A stretch of 64,000 bases of DNA from Akkermansiaceae bacterium (GCA_029242935.1 JAQWSX010000103.1:54181-118180), one strand, 5' to 3'; positions 46,711 to 55,883 are shown, numbered from the stretch's first letter. The notes: generated by a model from the letters alone, not told the origin. Translations and numbers: made by a program.

Positions 46711-49083
46711 ATGAGATTCCCGACCTACCAAATCATACTCTTCCACTTCCTCTACCTGCCTGTCTCGGCTGCGATTAATTTCGAGGAGCAGGTCAGGCCC
46801 ATCCTCGCAAAGCACTGTTTCAAGTGCCACGGCGAAAAGAAGCAAAAAGGCGACTTTCGGCTCGATACCCTTTCCCACAATCTTCTCCAGAATCGCGCTG
46901 CTGCCGAAACTTGGCATGATGTCCGGGACGTTCTCAATCTTTCCGAAATGCCGCCAAAGAAAGAGGACCCGCTGCCCCCCGCAAAACTTAAAATACTGAC
47001 TTCCTGGATTACGCAGGAGATCGACGCCCTCGTTGCAACTCGAAAAGGCACTGACGGTCGCGTCGTTCTGCGACGCCTCAACAAAACCGATTACCAGAAC
47101 ACGATGCGCGACCTACTCGGTATCGAGATGGACTACGCCAAAAATCTCCCACCAGAAACTCCTTCGGAAGATGGCTTTCGTAATAACGGAGAGACACTCC
47201 AGATGTCGGACCTTCAGCTGGAATATTATCTAGAAGCCGCCCGCAAGGGACTAGCCAAAGCCATCGTCATCGGTTCACGACCCGATTTTTTTGAGAAGGA
47301 ATTCACAAAAACCGTGAATGACAAAAATCGGGGCAGCAACATTCTCGACAAGGATCAGCAATTTATCGCCAAACTTATGAATTACCCCGAAGATGGTGAA
47401 GTCCTGATCCGGGCGAAGGTAAGAGCACACTTTGCTGAAGGCCGCGGTTACCCTCAACTCCGCGCCGCTATAGGATACCGCGCCGATGTCCAAGCCCCCC
47501 GCGGATTTATTGCCCCGGTTGATATCACCTCCGAAGATTGGCACACCGTCGAGTTTCGAACACGCATTGAGAATTTCCCGCTCCCCAGCAAAACTCAAAG
47601 CAAGTTCCCTGGTCTCCTCCTATGGCTTGACAATGCCTATGCCGAAGGTCGCGATAAACCACTCAAAGCCCGGGGTAAGGGAAAGAAGCAAAGGGCTCTT
47701 AAAGGCCCTCTGACCTATCCACAAATTGAAGTTTCCTCAATGGAGTTCATTGGTCCCATCTTCGATGACTGGCCACCAGCCCACCATCAAGCAATACTTT
47801 TTCCATCTAACCAGCGCTCGAACGAAGAAGTCTATTCAAAAGCAGTGCTCCGTAACTTCATGAGCAAGGCCTTTCGCCGCCCTATTCGCGACGAGGAAAT
47901 CGTTCTCTACTCTCGGTTTTTTATGTCAGTCCGCCCAAAGATGAAAACCTTTGAGGAAGCAATTCGCGAGACTCTTGCGATGGTCCTAATTTCGCCTGAC
48001 TTCCTCTATCTCATAGAACCTTCCGGCTCTTCAAGACGCTCCATTAGCGACTGGGAGCTAGCCTCCCGCCTTTCCTATTTCCTCTGGAGCAGCATGCCCG
48101 ACAGACGCCTCTTTAGTCTTGCCAAAAAAGAAACTTTGGGGGATCCGAAAGTCCTACAAAAAGAAATTTCGCGAATGATCGCAGACAAACGTTCGTGGCA
48201 ATTCGTTGAGCAATTCGCGGACCAATGGCTCGACGTCGGAGCCCTCCAGCGTGTCGCTATCAATCCCAACTACTATCCAAAGTTTGACTCCGCCCTCAAA
48301 GCTTCGATGCGAGGCGAAACCATTCACTTCTTTGGTGAACTCTTCCAAGAGAACCTAAGCGCTCTCAATATCCTTGATTCCAATTTCACTATGTTGGATG
48401 AAGCACTCGCCAAGCACTACGGCCTCACCGGCCCCAAAGGCAGCCGCTTCGAGCGAGTCTCACTGAAAGCCGATGATCACCGCGGGGGCATTCTCGCCCA
48501 CGGTAGTGTTCTCCTAGGCAATTCCACCGGAGAAGATTCTCATCCTGTCAAACGTGCCGTCTGGATCCGCGATCGCCTCCTCGACGATCCCCCGTCCCCC
48601 CCTCCTCCCGATGTTCCAGGTCTCGATTCCACCGATCCAAATTTTGCCACACTCTCGGTTCGCGATCAACTTGCCGAGCACCGTAAGAAAGTTTCCTGTA
48701 ACGAGTGTCATCGCGGCATTGATCCGTGGGGAATCTCTCTCGAAAACTTTGGTGCCGACGGACTCTGGCGAAAGCAAATCCTCCGCAAAAAGGTGACAGG
48801 AAAAGGCATGATCAAGCTTCCCGTTCTCTCAGAAGCAACCCTGCCCGACGGCAAGGAGATCGACGGAATGAACAGCCTCAAAAAACATCTCCTCGAGCAC
48901 CGCCGCGACCAATTCGCCCGCGCCTTCACCACCAAGCTTCTCACCTATGCCCTTGGGCGTCGTCTTGAATTGGTCGATGAACAATCAGTGGATGAACTCA
49001 CCTCAAAGTTCATCGAATCAGAATACCGCATCAAAGATTTGATTCATCTGGTCGTGGCCAGCAAAATATTCCAAAGTAAATGA
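46711..49083 (+). CDS. DUF1587/1592/1595/1588/1585 family protein with cytochrome c-type motifs
   Basis: ATG 46711 ('MRFPTYQIILFHFLYLPVSA') gives a signal peptide and 790 residues. Near the start 'HCFKCHGEKKQKGDFRLD' is a CxxCH heme c site of the planctomycete cytochrome type. A DUF1587-like domain follows ('RRLNKTDYQNTMRDLLG'), then a carbohydrate-binding-like stretch, DUF1592 and DUF1595 ('ASRLSYFLWSSMPDRRL', 'RDETIHFF'-like region), and DUF1588 with a second CxxCH in 'VSCNECHRGIDPWG'. DUF1585 ends it. The DUF1552 gene starts three bases later, the standard pair in PVC bacteria. The pair's role is unknown but may involve redox chemistry outside the cytoplasm. Confidence 0.93.
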   Translation: MRFPTYQIILFHFLYLPVSAAINFEEQVRPILAKHCFKCHGEKKQKGDFRLDTLSHNLLQNRAAAETWHDVRDVLNLSEMPPKKEDPLPPAKLKILTSWITQEIDALVATRKGTDGRVVLRRLNKTDYQNTMRDLLGIEMDYAKNLPPETPSEDGFRNNGETLQMSDLQLEYYLEAARKGLAKAIVIGSRPDFFEKEFTKTVNDKNRGSNILDKDQQFIAKLMNYPEDGEVLIRAKVRAHFAEGRGYPQLRAAIGYRADVQAPRGFIAPVDITSEDWHTVEFRTRIENFPLPSKTQSKFPGLLLWLDNAYAEGRDKPLKARGKGKKQRALKGPLTYPQIEVSSMEFIGPIFDDWPPAHHQAILFPSNQRSNEEVYSKAVLRNFMSKAFRRPIRDEEIVLYSRFFMSVRPKMKTFEEAIRETLAMVLISPDFLYLIEPSGSSRRSISDWELASRLSYFLWSSMPDRRLFSLAKKETLGDPKVLQKEISRMIADKRSWQFVEQFADQWLDVGALQRVAINPNYYPKFDSALKASMRGETIHFFGELFQENLSALNILDSNFTMLDEALAKHYGLTGPKGSRFERVSLKADDHRGGILAHGSVLLGNSTGEDSHPVKRAVWIRDRLLDDPPSPPPPDVPGLDSTDPNFATLSVRDQLAEHRKKVSCNECHRGIDPWGISLENFGADGLWRKQILRKKVTGKGMIKLPVLSEATLPDGKEIDGMNSLKKHLLEHRRDQFARAFTTKLLTYALGRRLELVDEQSVDELTSKFIESEYRIKDLIHLVVASKIFQSK

Positions 49084-49086
49084 ACC

Positions 49087-50430
49087 ATGAATCGTAAATC
49101 TTGGCATCTTCCCCGCCGCACCTTCTTACACGGCGTTGGAGCTTCTCTCTCCCTTCCCCTCCTCGAGTGCATGGGCGCTGACATCAAAAAATCCCCGCGA
49201 CCGAAACGCTTCTGTGCGATCTACTTTCCATATGGAGTCAGTCTGCCGAGAAAAAATAAGGGAAAAGAAAACCCCGAATCAAAATGGCAATGGTTTCCCA
49301 ATACTGAGGGTCGTGATTTTCAATTTAACGAAAGTCTCAAATGTCTTGAACCGCTCCGAAAACACGTCTCAATTCTCGGCGGACTCTCTCATCCGAACGG
49401 CCGCAAAATCGGCGGACACGACACCGCTGACATCTTTCTTACCGCAGCCGAGCTCAAAGGAGGCCAACTCAAAAATTCCGTTTCCCTTGATCAACTGCTT
49501 GCCGCTAAACTTGGCGACAGCACTCGCTTCCGTTCGATCAGCCTCTCGGTCGATGGAGGGGTTGGCGAAGCTACTCGCTCTAGCACTCTTTCGTTCAGCC
49601 GCAACGGCACACCTGTCCCAGCTCTTCACCATCCCCGTCTCGTTTATAACCGACTCTTTGGCGAAGAAGACAAAAGCATCGACTCCAAACGTCAGGAAAT
49701 CGAAAACTCCGACCATATGCTCGATCTTGTTCTCGAGCATTCGAAATCCGTTCGCCGCAAACTCGGAAAACAGGATCAGGAGAAGTTTGACGAGTATCTC
49801 CAATCCGTTCGCCAAATCGAACAACGGGTCGAGCAATCAGAAAAATGGCTAAACATCCCGAAACCACAGGTCGATATCTCCGGATTACATCTCGAGGCCG
49901 ATGACAAGACTCCCGGCGAACTGATAAAGACGATGTTCGACCTAATGTTCCTTGCCATCCAGACCGACTCGACTCGTTTCCTTACTTATCAAATGGGCAA
50001 CATGAACGGCGCCACCTCAATCGCCACCAAGTTTCCATCTCTCCTCGGCTTCGGCAAAAACCAGCACAGCCTCGCCCACGGATGGAACAAACCTGGCGGA
50101 GCCAAAGCTCTCGGAAAATGGGATCGGTTTCGCGCCGAACAACTGACTTACTTCCTTCAACGCCTCCAGGACACCCGCGAAAATGAGGGCACTCTCCTCG
50201 ACCACACCATGGTTCTTTACGGAAGCAGCAACAGCACCACTCACAATAACACAAATTACCCTCTAGTCGTAGCTGGTGGTAACAAACTTGGGCTAAAACA
50301 CGGAGCCTATCATCGCTTTGGATCAGACGTCCCCCTCTCAAATCTCTTTGTCACGATGGCCAATCGTCTTGGCATGCCCGGGACTAAATTTCTCGACAGT
50401 ACAGGTGAAATGCTCGAGATCATTAGTTAA
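49087..50430 (+). CDS. DUF1552 family protein, Tat-exported
   Basis: This 447-residue protein begins with 'HLPRRTFLHGVGASLSLPLL', a twin-arginine signal peptide. The body matches DUF1552: 'CAIYFPYGVSLP', 'LSHPNGRKIGGHDTADIFLT', 'SISLSVDGGVG', 'LGKQDQEKFDEYLQSVRQIE' and 'LYGSSNSTTHNNTNYPLVVA'. The family is related to DUF1501 and always pairs with DUF1592-type proteins. It starts three bases after its partner's stop, so the two are cotranscribed. Substrate unknown. Confidence 0.93.
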   Translation: MNRKSWHLPRRTFLHGVGASLSLPLLECMGADIKKSPRPKRFCAIYFPYGVSLPRKNKGKENPESKWQWFPNTEGRDFQFNESLKCLEPLRKHVSILGGLSHPNGRKIGGHDTADIFLTAAELKGGQLKNSVSLDQLLAAKLGDSTRFRSISLSVDGGVGEATRSSTLSFSRNGTPVPALHHPRLVYNRLFGEEDKSIDSKRQEIENSDHMLDLVLEHSKSVRRKLGKQDQEKFDEYLQSVRQIEQRVEQSEKWLNIPKPQVDISGLHLEADDKTPGELIKTMFDLMFLAIQTDSTRFLTYQMGNMNGATSIATKFPSLLGFGKNQHSLAHGWNKPGGAKALGKWDRFRAEQLTYFLQRLQDTRENEGTLLDHTMVLYGSSNSTTHNNTNYPLVVAGGNKLGLKHGAYHRFGSDVPLSNLFVTMANRLGMPGTKFLDSTGEMLEIIS

Positions 50431-50524
50431 TTGCCCTACTGGATTCAAAGAGGGTGATAAAATCGGTGGTATCTGGAGTTCCAAAAATCCAGCGACAAAA
50501 CTAAGTCACCGACGATAGTCCCGC

Positions 50525-51478
50525 ATGACTATATACCAGGCGGCTTACAATGGTTCACTGATCGCTGATGCCTTCGCAATGCCGGTTCACTGGTATTACG
50601 ATCGGGATGCCTTGGATCGGGATTATCCGAATCTCGATCGCTACCTGCCTCCGCTCCCTCATCATCCCGACAGTATTTTGTGGCGCTCCGAATACAAACC
50701 GCTCAACGAAAAGGGTGAAATTCTGCACGATCAGGCCCGCTTCTGGGGACAACGCGGCATTCACTATCACCAGAACCTTCAGGCGGGAGAAAATACAGTT
50801 AATTTTAAGCTCGCCCAAGCGCTTCACAACCAAGTTTCACTCAAAGGAGGCTATGAACCCACCAATTGGGTTGAAAAATACATCGAGCTTATGCTCACTC
50901 CAAGCTGGCACCGCGACACCTATCTCGAAGAATATCATAGAGCCTTCTTTACCCGTTACGCCCAGGGAAAAGACATCCTGAAATGTGGGATATCCGACGA
51001 TCATATTGGTGGCCTCGCCACTGTTCCTTCACTTTTGTCAGCGTTGCCCGCGGGCGACCATCGCCAGATCGTCAAAACCCACGTGACTCTTACGCATCGG
51101 CACTCCAACGTAATGCGGGCGGCTGATTGCCTCGCTCGAATCCTTCATTTTATCGCCAGCGGCTCCCCACTCCGAGAAGCTCTTATGTCCCAAGCTGGTG
51201 ATTGGATTTCCACCCGTAAGGCTTCAAAATGGGCAGGTCAAGATGATCGCATTGTGATAGGACAACGATTCAGCCCAGCCTGCTACATCGATCAATCGTT
51301 TCCCGCTTCACTCTATCTTGCATGGAAATACCACGACAACTTCGCCAGCGCCGTCACCGCTAATGCAAAAGTTGGAGGTGACAGCTGTCATCGAGGCGCC
51401 GTCGTTGGCTCATTGGTAGCGGCAGAATCCAAAAGATCTACCGGAGATTTCGATCTCACTCCTTTTCCCCCCGTTTAA
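50525..51478 (+). CDS. ADP-ribosylglycohydrolase family protein with altered metal motif
   Basis: This 317-residue alpha-helical protein matches the ADP-ribosylglycohydrolase (DraG/ARH) fold: 'YQAAYNGSLIADAFAMPVHW' at the start, 'SDDHIGGLATVPSLLSAL' mid-way, and 'HRHSNVMRAADCLARILHF'. The C-terminal metal motif that usually reads GGDTD(T/S) is here 'VGGDSCHRGAVVGSLVAA', with Cys-His in place of the second Asp and Thr. It could hydrolyse a modified nucleotide or protein adduct, but activity cannot be assumed. It overlaps the convergent TIGR03643 gene by 23 bases. Confidence 0.85.
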   Translation: MTIYQAAYNGSLIADAFAMPVHWYYDRDALDRDYPNLDRYLPPLPHHPDSILWRSEYKPLNEKGEILHDQARFWGQRGIHYHQNLQAGENTVNFKLAQALHNQVSLKGGYEPTNWVEKYIELMLTPSWHRDTYLEEYHRAFFTRYAQGKDILKCGISDDHIGGLATVPSLLSALPAGDHRQIVKTHVTLTHRHSNVMRAADCLARILHFIASGSPLREALMSQAGDWISTRKASKWAGQDDRIVIGQRFSPACYIDQSFPASLYLAWKYHDNFASAVTANAKVGGDSCHRGAVVGSLVAAESKRSTGDFDLTPFPPV

Positions 51479-51719
51479 GAATCTCTCGCCCAGAAACCCT
51501 TTTCATCTCGAGACGGCTTTCACGAAACTTCCCAGCATGTTTCGTGATTCGACCAGTTACCCGTTTACGCCACATCCTAAAGCTCCGCGCCTTGAGGCTC
51601 GCTCTCATCAACTTGATTACCTCACTCTCAGCTAAGCCGGTTTTTTTATAGATTTCATCGAATGTTGTCCGATCCTCCCACGCCATTCGAATCACCATAT
51701 TTTTGAGGTCATCATTCAT
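51456..51719 (-). CDS. TIGR03643 family small protein
   Basis: This 87-residue protein ('MVIRMAWEDRTTFDEIYKKT', 'FRMWRKRVTGRITKHAGKF') matches the TIGR03643 (DUF2805-like) family: a putative DNA-binding helix-turn-helix ('KTGLAESEVIKLMRASLKAR') followed by a basic tail. Function unknown. I recall the family near DUF2256 and cryptochrome/photolyase genes in other bacteria; DUF2256 is directly divergent here, 40 bases away, but no photolyase gene is in the window. Confidence 0.85.
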   Translation of the reverse strand: MNDDLKNMVIRMAWEDRTTFDEIYKKTGLAESEVIKLMRASLKARSFRMWRKRVTGRITKHAGKFRESRLEMKRVSGREILKRGEKE

Positions 51720-51759
51720 AATTCACTCATCAACCTCTTCCCCCAAAACGCAAGTCCTG

Positions 51760-52131
51760 ATGATTCCTAATAAAATTTGTCGAACCTGTGGACGAGCGAT
51801 CCAATGGCGTAAAAAGTGGGAAACCTGCTGGCATGAGATCCACTACTGCTCCACTCAGTGCCGCAGATCTAAGCCGAACGCACTCGACCAAGAACTCGAA
51901 AAGGCAATCCTCAAAATTCTTACCCAAAGGGCAAACTACGATACCATTTGTCCAAGCGAAGCCACACGCACAGTCTTCAAGGAAGAAGAATGGCAAAAAC
52001 AGATGGAACGAACGCGCCAGGCTGCTCGGCGCCTCCATGCAGACGGAAAAATCGAAATTCTTCAAAAAGGAAAAGTCGTCGATCCGTCAACCTTCAAAGG
52101 CACTATTCAGTTACGGAAACGGACGACCTAG
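51760..52131 (+). CDS. DUF2256 - DUF3253 fusion protein
   Basis: ATG 51760 ('MIPNKICRTCGRAIQWRKKW') is chosen over the longer track start. The first ~45 residues form the DUF2256 zinc-ribbon-like motif with paired cysteines ('CRTCG', 'CWHEIHYCSTQCRR'). The rest ('LEKAILKILTQRANYDTICP', 'RQAARRLHADGKIEI') is DUF3253, a small winged-helix-like domain. Both occur as separate proteins elsewhere. The 123-residue fusion is divergent from the TIGR03643 gene. Nucleic-acid binding is a guess from the zinc ribbon and winged-helix character. Confidence 0.85.
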   Translation: MIPNKICRTCGRAIQWRKKWETCWHEIHYCSTQCRRSKPNALDQELEKAILKILTQRANYDTICPSEATRTVFKEEEWQKQMERTRQAARRLHADGKIEILQKGKVVDPSTFKGTIQLRKRTT

Positions 52132-52212
52132 AATAGAAACTCTCACCCCTCCCCCAAAATTCATCCTATCGCAAAACTTGCCTAAATTACTGTTCTCCGG
52201 CACAAATTCCCT

Positions 52213-53235
52213 GTGCTCAATCTCCTCTACCCTGCCGCACGCGCTATTCTCTTCCGCCTTGATGCTGAGCGTGCCCATCACTTCTCGATGGCAGGGCTTC
52301 GTGCCATCGAAAATCTCGGGATCTTACAGGCCTTGATCACCGAGCCAGAATCAAAGCCAATTTCTTTTGCTGGCCTCACATTCCCTAATCCAGTTGGGCT
52401 CGCAGCTGGACTTGATAAAGAAGCGAACACCATCGATGCCCTCGGCCTTCTTGGCTTCGGTCATATTGAAGTCGGTACTCTCACTCCAAAACCTCAAGAT
52501 GGAAATGAATCTCCTCGTCTGTTCCGATTGCCTCAACATAACGCTCTCATCAACCGGATGGGTTTCAACAATCCCGGTATCGACCAAGGCCTCGCCAACA
52601 CTCGGTCCGCTTCATCATTCAACGGAATTGTAGGCATCAATATTGGAAAAAATAAAGTCACTCCCAACGAGCAAGCCAACGAAGATTACGCCATCGCCTT
52701 CGAAAAAGCCTATCCTTGGTCGGACTACATCACAGCTAACTTTTCTTCGCCCAATACTCCCGGCCTACGTGACCTTCAATCAGAGGATTCCGCAGGCAAA
52801 CTTCTTGAGACGCTCAAAAAGCTTCAGGGAAAACTTCACAAGGAAACGGGGCGTTACGTGCCCTTCGCTCTTAAAGTCGCACCAGATCTTGATGCGAAAC
52901 AAATTGACGGACTCTCGAAAGTCTTCCGTGATGGCGGACTCGATTTCCTAATCGCCACCAACACCACCCTCGATCGCGCGACCGTTGAAGGTCACCCAAA
53001 TGCCAAGGAAGCTGGCGGACTTTCCGGGGCGCCCTTAACCGACCATGCAACCAAAGTCATCGCCCGCTTCAATGCAGGACTAGGCAAGGATGTTCCAATT
53101 ATTGGAGCAGGCGGAATCTTCTCAGCCGAAGACGCCCTCGCAAAAAAAGCGGCTGGAGCGTCTCTTGTGCAAATCTACACCGGATTCATTTACAAAGGTC
53201 CTGCATTAATCCACGACATCATCCGAGCCTGGTAA
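52213..53235 (+). CDS. pyrD: Dihydroorotate dehydrogenase, class 2 (quinone)
   Basis: PyrD oxidises dihydroorotate to orotate in pyrimidine synthesis with FMN, passing electrons to quinone. The 340-residue protein starts at GTG 52213 with the membrane-binding N-terminal helix pair ('LLYPAARAILFRLDAERAHH') that defines class 2. FMN and substrate motifs: 'GLAAGLDKEANTIDAL', 'NRMGFNNPGIDQG', 'GINIGKNK', 'NFSSPNTPGLRDLQ' with the catalytic-base Ser, 'ATNTTLDR' and 'GAGGIFSAEDALAKKAAGAS'. The 3' end overlaps dxr by 17 bases on the opposite strand. Confidence 0.96.
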   Translation: MLNLLYPAARAILFRLDAERAHHFSMAGLRAIENLGILQALITEPESKPISFAGLTFPNPVGLAAGLDKEANTIDALGLLGFGHIEVGTLTPKPQDGNESPRLFRLPQHNALINRMGFNNPGIDQGLANTRSASSFNGIVGINIGKNKVTPNEQANEDYAIAFEKAYPWSDYITANFSSPNTPGLRDLQSEDSAGKLLETLKKLQGKLHKETGRYVPFALKVAPDLDAKQIDGLSKVFRDGGLDFLIATNTTLDRATVEGHPNAKEAGGLSGAPLTDHATKVIARFNAGLGKDVPIIGAGGIFSAEDALAKKAAGASLVQIYTGFIYKGPALIHDIIRAW

Positions 53236-54370
53236 TTTTTCGGGCCACTTTGCGGGCTTCGAGATCGGCGTTTACCACGACATCCAGTTCCTGCGAATCG
53301 ATGTGCTCGACTTGATTCATCGTCCTTTCCACCACTTCCCAAATTCCGGGAAAACTGAGAGCACTCTTACGGAAAGCTTCGTTTGCAACTTCGTTGGCAG
53401 CATTCAAAACCGCCGGAAGAGTCCCGCCTCGCTCTCCGGCTTCGCGTGCCAGATTGAGGGCCGGGAAATCGTTCTCCCGAGGTGCTTCAAACTCAAGTTT
53501 GGCGAGAGCTGGGAAATCCAAGGGCTTCAATTTGTTCTTCAGCCGCTCGGGCCAAACCACGGCATACTGAATCGGAAAACACATATCCGTCGTGCTGAGT
53601 TGAGCCAAAACACTTCCATCGATAAACTCGACCATAGAGTGAACAATACTCTGCGGATGCACTACCACCTCGACCTTGGACATTGGAATATCAAAAAGCC
53701 AACGGGCTTCGATCATCTCAAGCCCTTTGTTAAAAAGAGTCGCTGAATCAATAGTGATTTTCTGACCCATTTCCCAGGTCGGGTGCTTGAGAGCATCCTC
53801 TAACTTCACCTCGGAAAGTTTTTCAACTGGCAATGTTCGAAATGGTCCTCCTGAGGCAGTTACAATGAGCCGGCGAACCTCCTCGGATCCCCCCTTATGA
53901 CCTTCAAGACATTGAAAAATGGCATTGTGTTCGCTATCCACGGGGAGAATATTCACCCCCTTTTTTCGGGCAGCATTCATAACAACCTCCCCGGCCATCA
54001 CCAAAATCTCCTTACTTGCAACCGCGACATCGCAACCCAATTCGATGGCCGCTAACGTGGGTCGCAACCCTTCAACGCCCACAATTGCGACCAGCACCAA
54101 ATCGGGCTGAGTTGCTTCCACAATTTCCACGAGTCCATTCGCTCCAGCATAAATGAATCGGCCAGATTTCTCAAGTTCCTTGCAGCGTAAGTCATCTGCC
54201 AAAAAGAGATGATTTACTCCAAATTCCTTTGCCTGTGCATCAAGATCTTCAACTCGCATACCAGCGGCAAGCCCAACAATCTCCATTCGATCGGGAATCT
54301 GCCTCGCGACAATAAGCGCACTTGTTCCAATTGACCCAGTGGAACCTAATATTAAAACTCGCTTCTTCAT
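53219..54370 (-). CDS. dxr: 1-deoxy-D-xylulose 5-phosphate reductoisomerase
   Basis: Dxr makes 2-C-methyl-D-erythritol 4-phosphate in the MEP isoprenoid pathway with NADPH. ATG 54370 ('MKKRVLILGSTGSIGTSAL') gives 383 residues; the track extension upstream is inside cdsA. NADPH loop 'GSTGSIG', metal-site 'PVDSEHNAIFQCLEG', 'TASGGPFR', and 'HPTWEMGQKITIDSATLFNK' are all present. It overlaps cdsA by four bases (ATGA), so it is translationally coupled. The squalene/phytoene synthase at 43-44 kb would use its downstream products. Confidence 0.96.
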   Translation of the reverse strand: MKKRVLILGSTGSIGTSALIVARQIPDRMEIVGLAAGMRVEDLDAQAKEFGVNHLFLADDLRCKELEKSGRFIYAGANGLVEIVEATQPDLVLVAIVGVEGLRPTLAAIELGCDVAVASKEILVMAGEVVMNAARKKGVNILPVDSEHNAIFQCLEGHKGGSEEVRRLIVTASGGPFRTLPVEKLSEVKLEDALKHPTWEMGQKITIDSATLFNKGLEMIEARWLFDIPMSKVEVVVHPQSIVHSMVEFIDGSVLAQLSTTDMCFPIQYAVVWPERLKNKLKPLDFPALAKLEFEAPRENDFPALNLAREAGERGGTLPAVLNAANEVANEAFRKSALSFPGIWEVVERTMNQVEHIDSQELDVVVNADLEARKVARKITRLG

Positions 54371-55272
54371 GAAATGAGCCCTGTTCTGAGGAGATAAAAA
54401 TAAGTCACGGGAGCAGCAAAACAAAGACTATCAATTAAATCCAGGATCCCTCCAATTCCTGGCATCAGACTACCGGAATCCTTCACCTCAAGGCTTCGCT
54501 TTAAGATGGATTCAGCAAGATCACCCGCCACGGCTATTAATCCAATAAGAAGAGCTAGAATCCCTACGTGCAGGGGTGGGATCCAGGACAAGACATCACC
54601 AGACAAGGCCCATACTCCCCAGGCTGCCAGTTGAGCAAAACCGAGGGCTCCAAAAAAACCCTCCCAGGTTTTTGCGGGACTTAGGTGAGGAGCCATTTTA
54701 TTTTTTCCGATCAAGGAACCAGTAATATAAGCCCCCATATCCGTGAATTTGGCGGCAGCAATCATGAGCAAAAGCAACCAAGCTCCAGGAACTTCTCCTC
54801 CACCTCCACCCCCGGGCAGGAAAATAAGTCGATAAACGAAACACCCGAAAAGAATAGGAACGTAAACAAAAGCAAGTAAGCCATCTCCCACCGCATCGAC
54901 ACTTTGGCGCCCTTCAATGCCGTGTTTAAATCTGACAAAGAAACAAAAAATCGCGACCGTGGTCAGACCAGCTAGCTCCCCAAAGTAATTATCGTGGCCC
55001 TGATATCCTATTACGAGGAAGGCGCCGGTCGAAAGAGCCACCACCAAACCGACCAACAAACCAACAGTGCGACAACCATTGCCGGGGAACTTGGAAAACA
55101 AGCCCCGGAATTCCAAAGCGCCCGCAACCGTTAAAAAGGAAACAAGCCCGAAAAAAGCCCACGCATTTTGTGAAACAAAGACACCCGTCACAATGGCCCA
55201 TAAAATGATGGTACTTGTAAGACGGGCCCGAAAGACCTCGACTTTACTTGGTTTCTTAACCTCTTCCTGCAT
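54367..55272 (-). CDS. cdsA: Phosphatidate cytidylyltransferase
   Basis: CdsA makes CDP-diacylglycerol from phosphatidate and CTP for phospholipid synthesis. About eight membrane helices are visible, and the family signature 'SPAKTWEGFFGALGFAQLAA' is followed by 'GDLAESILKRSLEVKDSGS' and 'PGIGGILDLIDSL'. The track starts at a TTG (55314); the ATG at 55272 ('MQEEVKKPSKVEVFRAR') is more likely, giving 301 residues, but neither has a clear ribosome binding site. It precedes dxr in an operon, a common bacterial order. uppS, often upstream, is absent here. Confidence 0.93.
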   Translation of the reverse strand: MQEEVKKPSKVEVFRARLTSTIILWAIVTGVFVSQNAWAFFGLVSFLTVAGALEFRGLFSKFPGNGCRTVGLLVGLVVALSTGAFLVIGYQGHDNYFGELAGLTTVAIFCFFVRFKHGIEGRQSVDAVGDGLLAFVYVPILFGCFVYRLIFLPGGGGGGEVPGAWLLLLMIAAAKFTDMGAYITGSLIGKNKMAPHLSPAKTWEGFFGALGFAQLAAWGVWALSGDVLSWIPPLHVGILALLIGLIAVAGDLAESILKRSLEVKDSGSLMPGIGGILDLIDSLCFAAPVTYFYLLRTGLIS

Positions 55273-55407
55273 CCCGGAGATCTTTGGGATAGGCACTTCA
55301 ACCGGCAATGACAATTCGTTAAAAAATTTGCAACTCTTTTTCGGGGGGCGGTTATATCACTCGAACCCGGGAAGACCTCATACTCCCGACAAATCAGAAA
55401 AACTATT

Positions 55408-55854
55408 ATGAAGACCAAACTAACATCAGTAATTGTGGCCATCGCCACCTGTGCCATCGCAACTGCAGAGCCTCCCAAGGGCGAGGGCAAAAAGGGAGCT
55501 CGCGGTCCCGGAAAGCGCCCCGTTCCCCAAGGTGACGGCAAACTCAGCCCGGAAGACCGTAAAGCCGCTATGGCAGCCCGTCGTGCTGAAATGATGAAGA
55601 AATTCGACAAAGACGGTGACGGAAAGCTCAGCGAAACCGAGCGCAAAGCGGCCATGGAGGCTCGCAAGGCAGATTTCCTCAAGAAATTCGACAAGGACGG
55701 CGACGGAAAGCTCAGCGAAGAAGAAAGAGCTGCAGCTCGTAAGTCAATGGGTGATCGTCGCGGTGGACCTCGTGGAGCCGGCAAAGGCGGAGCAGAGGGT
55801 CGCAAAAAAGGCAAAGGCGGCCCTAAAAAGGGTAAAAAGCCAGCCGCTAAATAA
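55408..55854 (+). CDS. Secreted EF-hand protein with Lys/Gly-rich tail
   Basis: This 148-residue protein has a signal peptide (1-21), then EF-hand loops 'DKDGDGKLSETE' and 'DKDGDGKLSEEE', preceded by a half-motif 'GDGKLSPEDRKAAM'. The linking helices ('KAAMEARKADFLKKF') are repeated nearly exactly, so the gene has an internal duplication of about 69 bases. The flanks are Gly/Lys/Arg-rich ('KKGKGGPKKGKKPAAK'), giving a strongly basic tail. Probably a Ca-binding envelope protein. A strong terminator follows at 55884. Confidence 0.85.
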   Translation: MKTKLTSVIVAIATCAIATAEPPKGEGKKGARGPGKRPVPQGDGKLSPEDRKAAMAARRAEMMKKFDKDGDGKLSETERKAAMEARKADFLKKFDKDGDGKLSEEERAAARKSMGDRRGGPRGAGKGGAEGRKKGKGGPKKGKKPAAK

Positions 55855-55883
55855 AGTCCCCAGATACACCCAAACAATCAAGA

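Noticed and set aside
49136-49852. 238-residue ORF within the DUF1552 gene
   Set aside because: Other-frame shadow, Ser/Asn-rich, no homology features.
55188-55877. 229-residue minus-strand ORF over the EF-hand gene
   Set aside because: It translates to Ser/Pro-rich low-complexity repeats that mirror the EF-hand duplication; a shadow.
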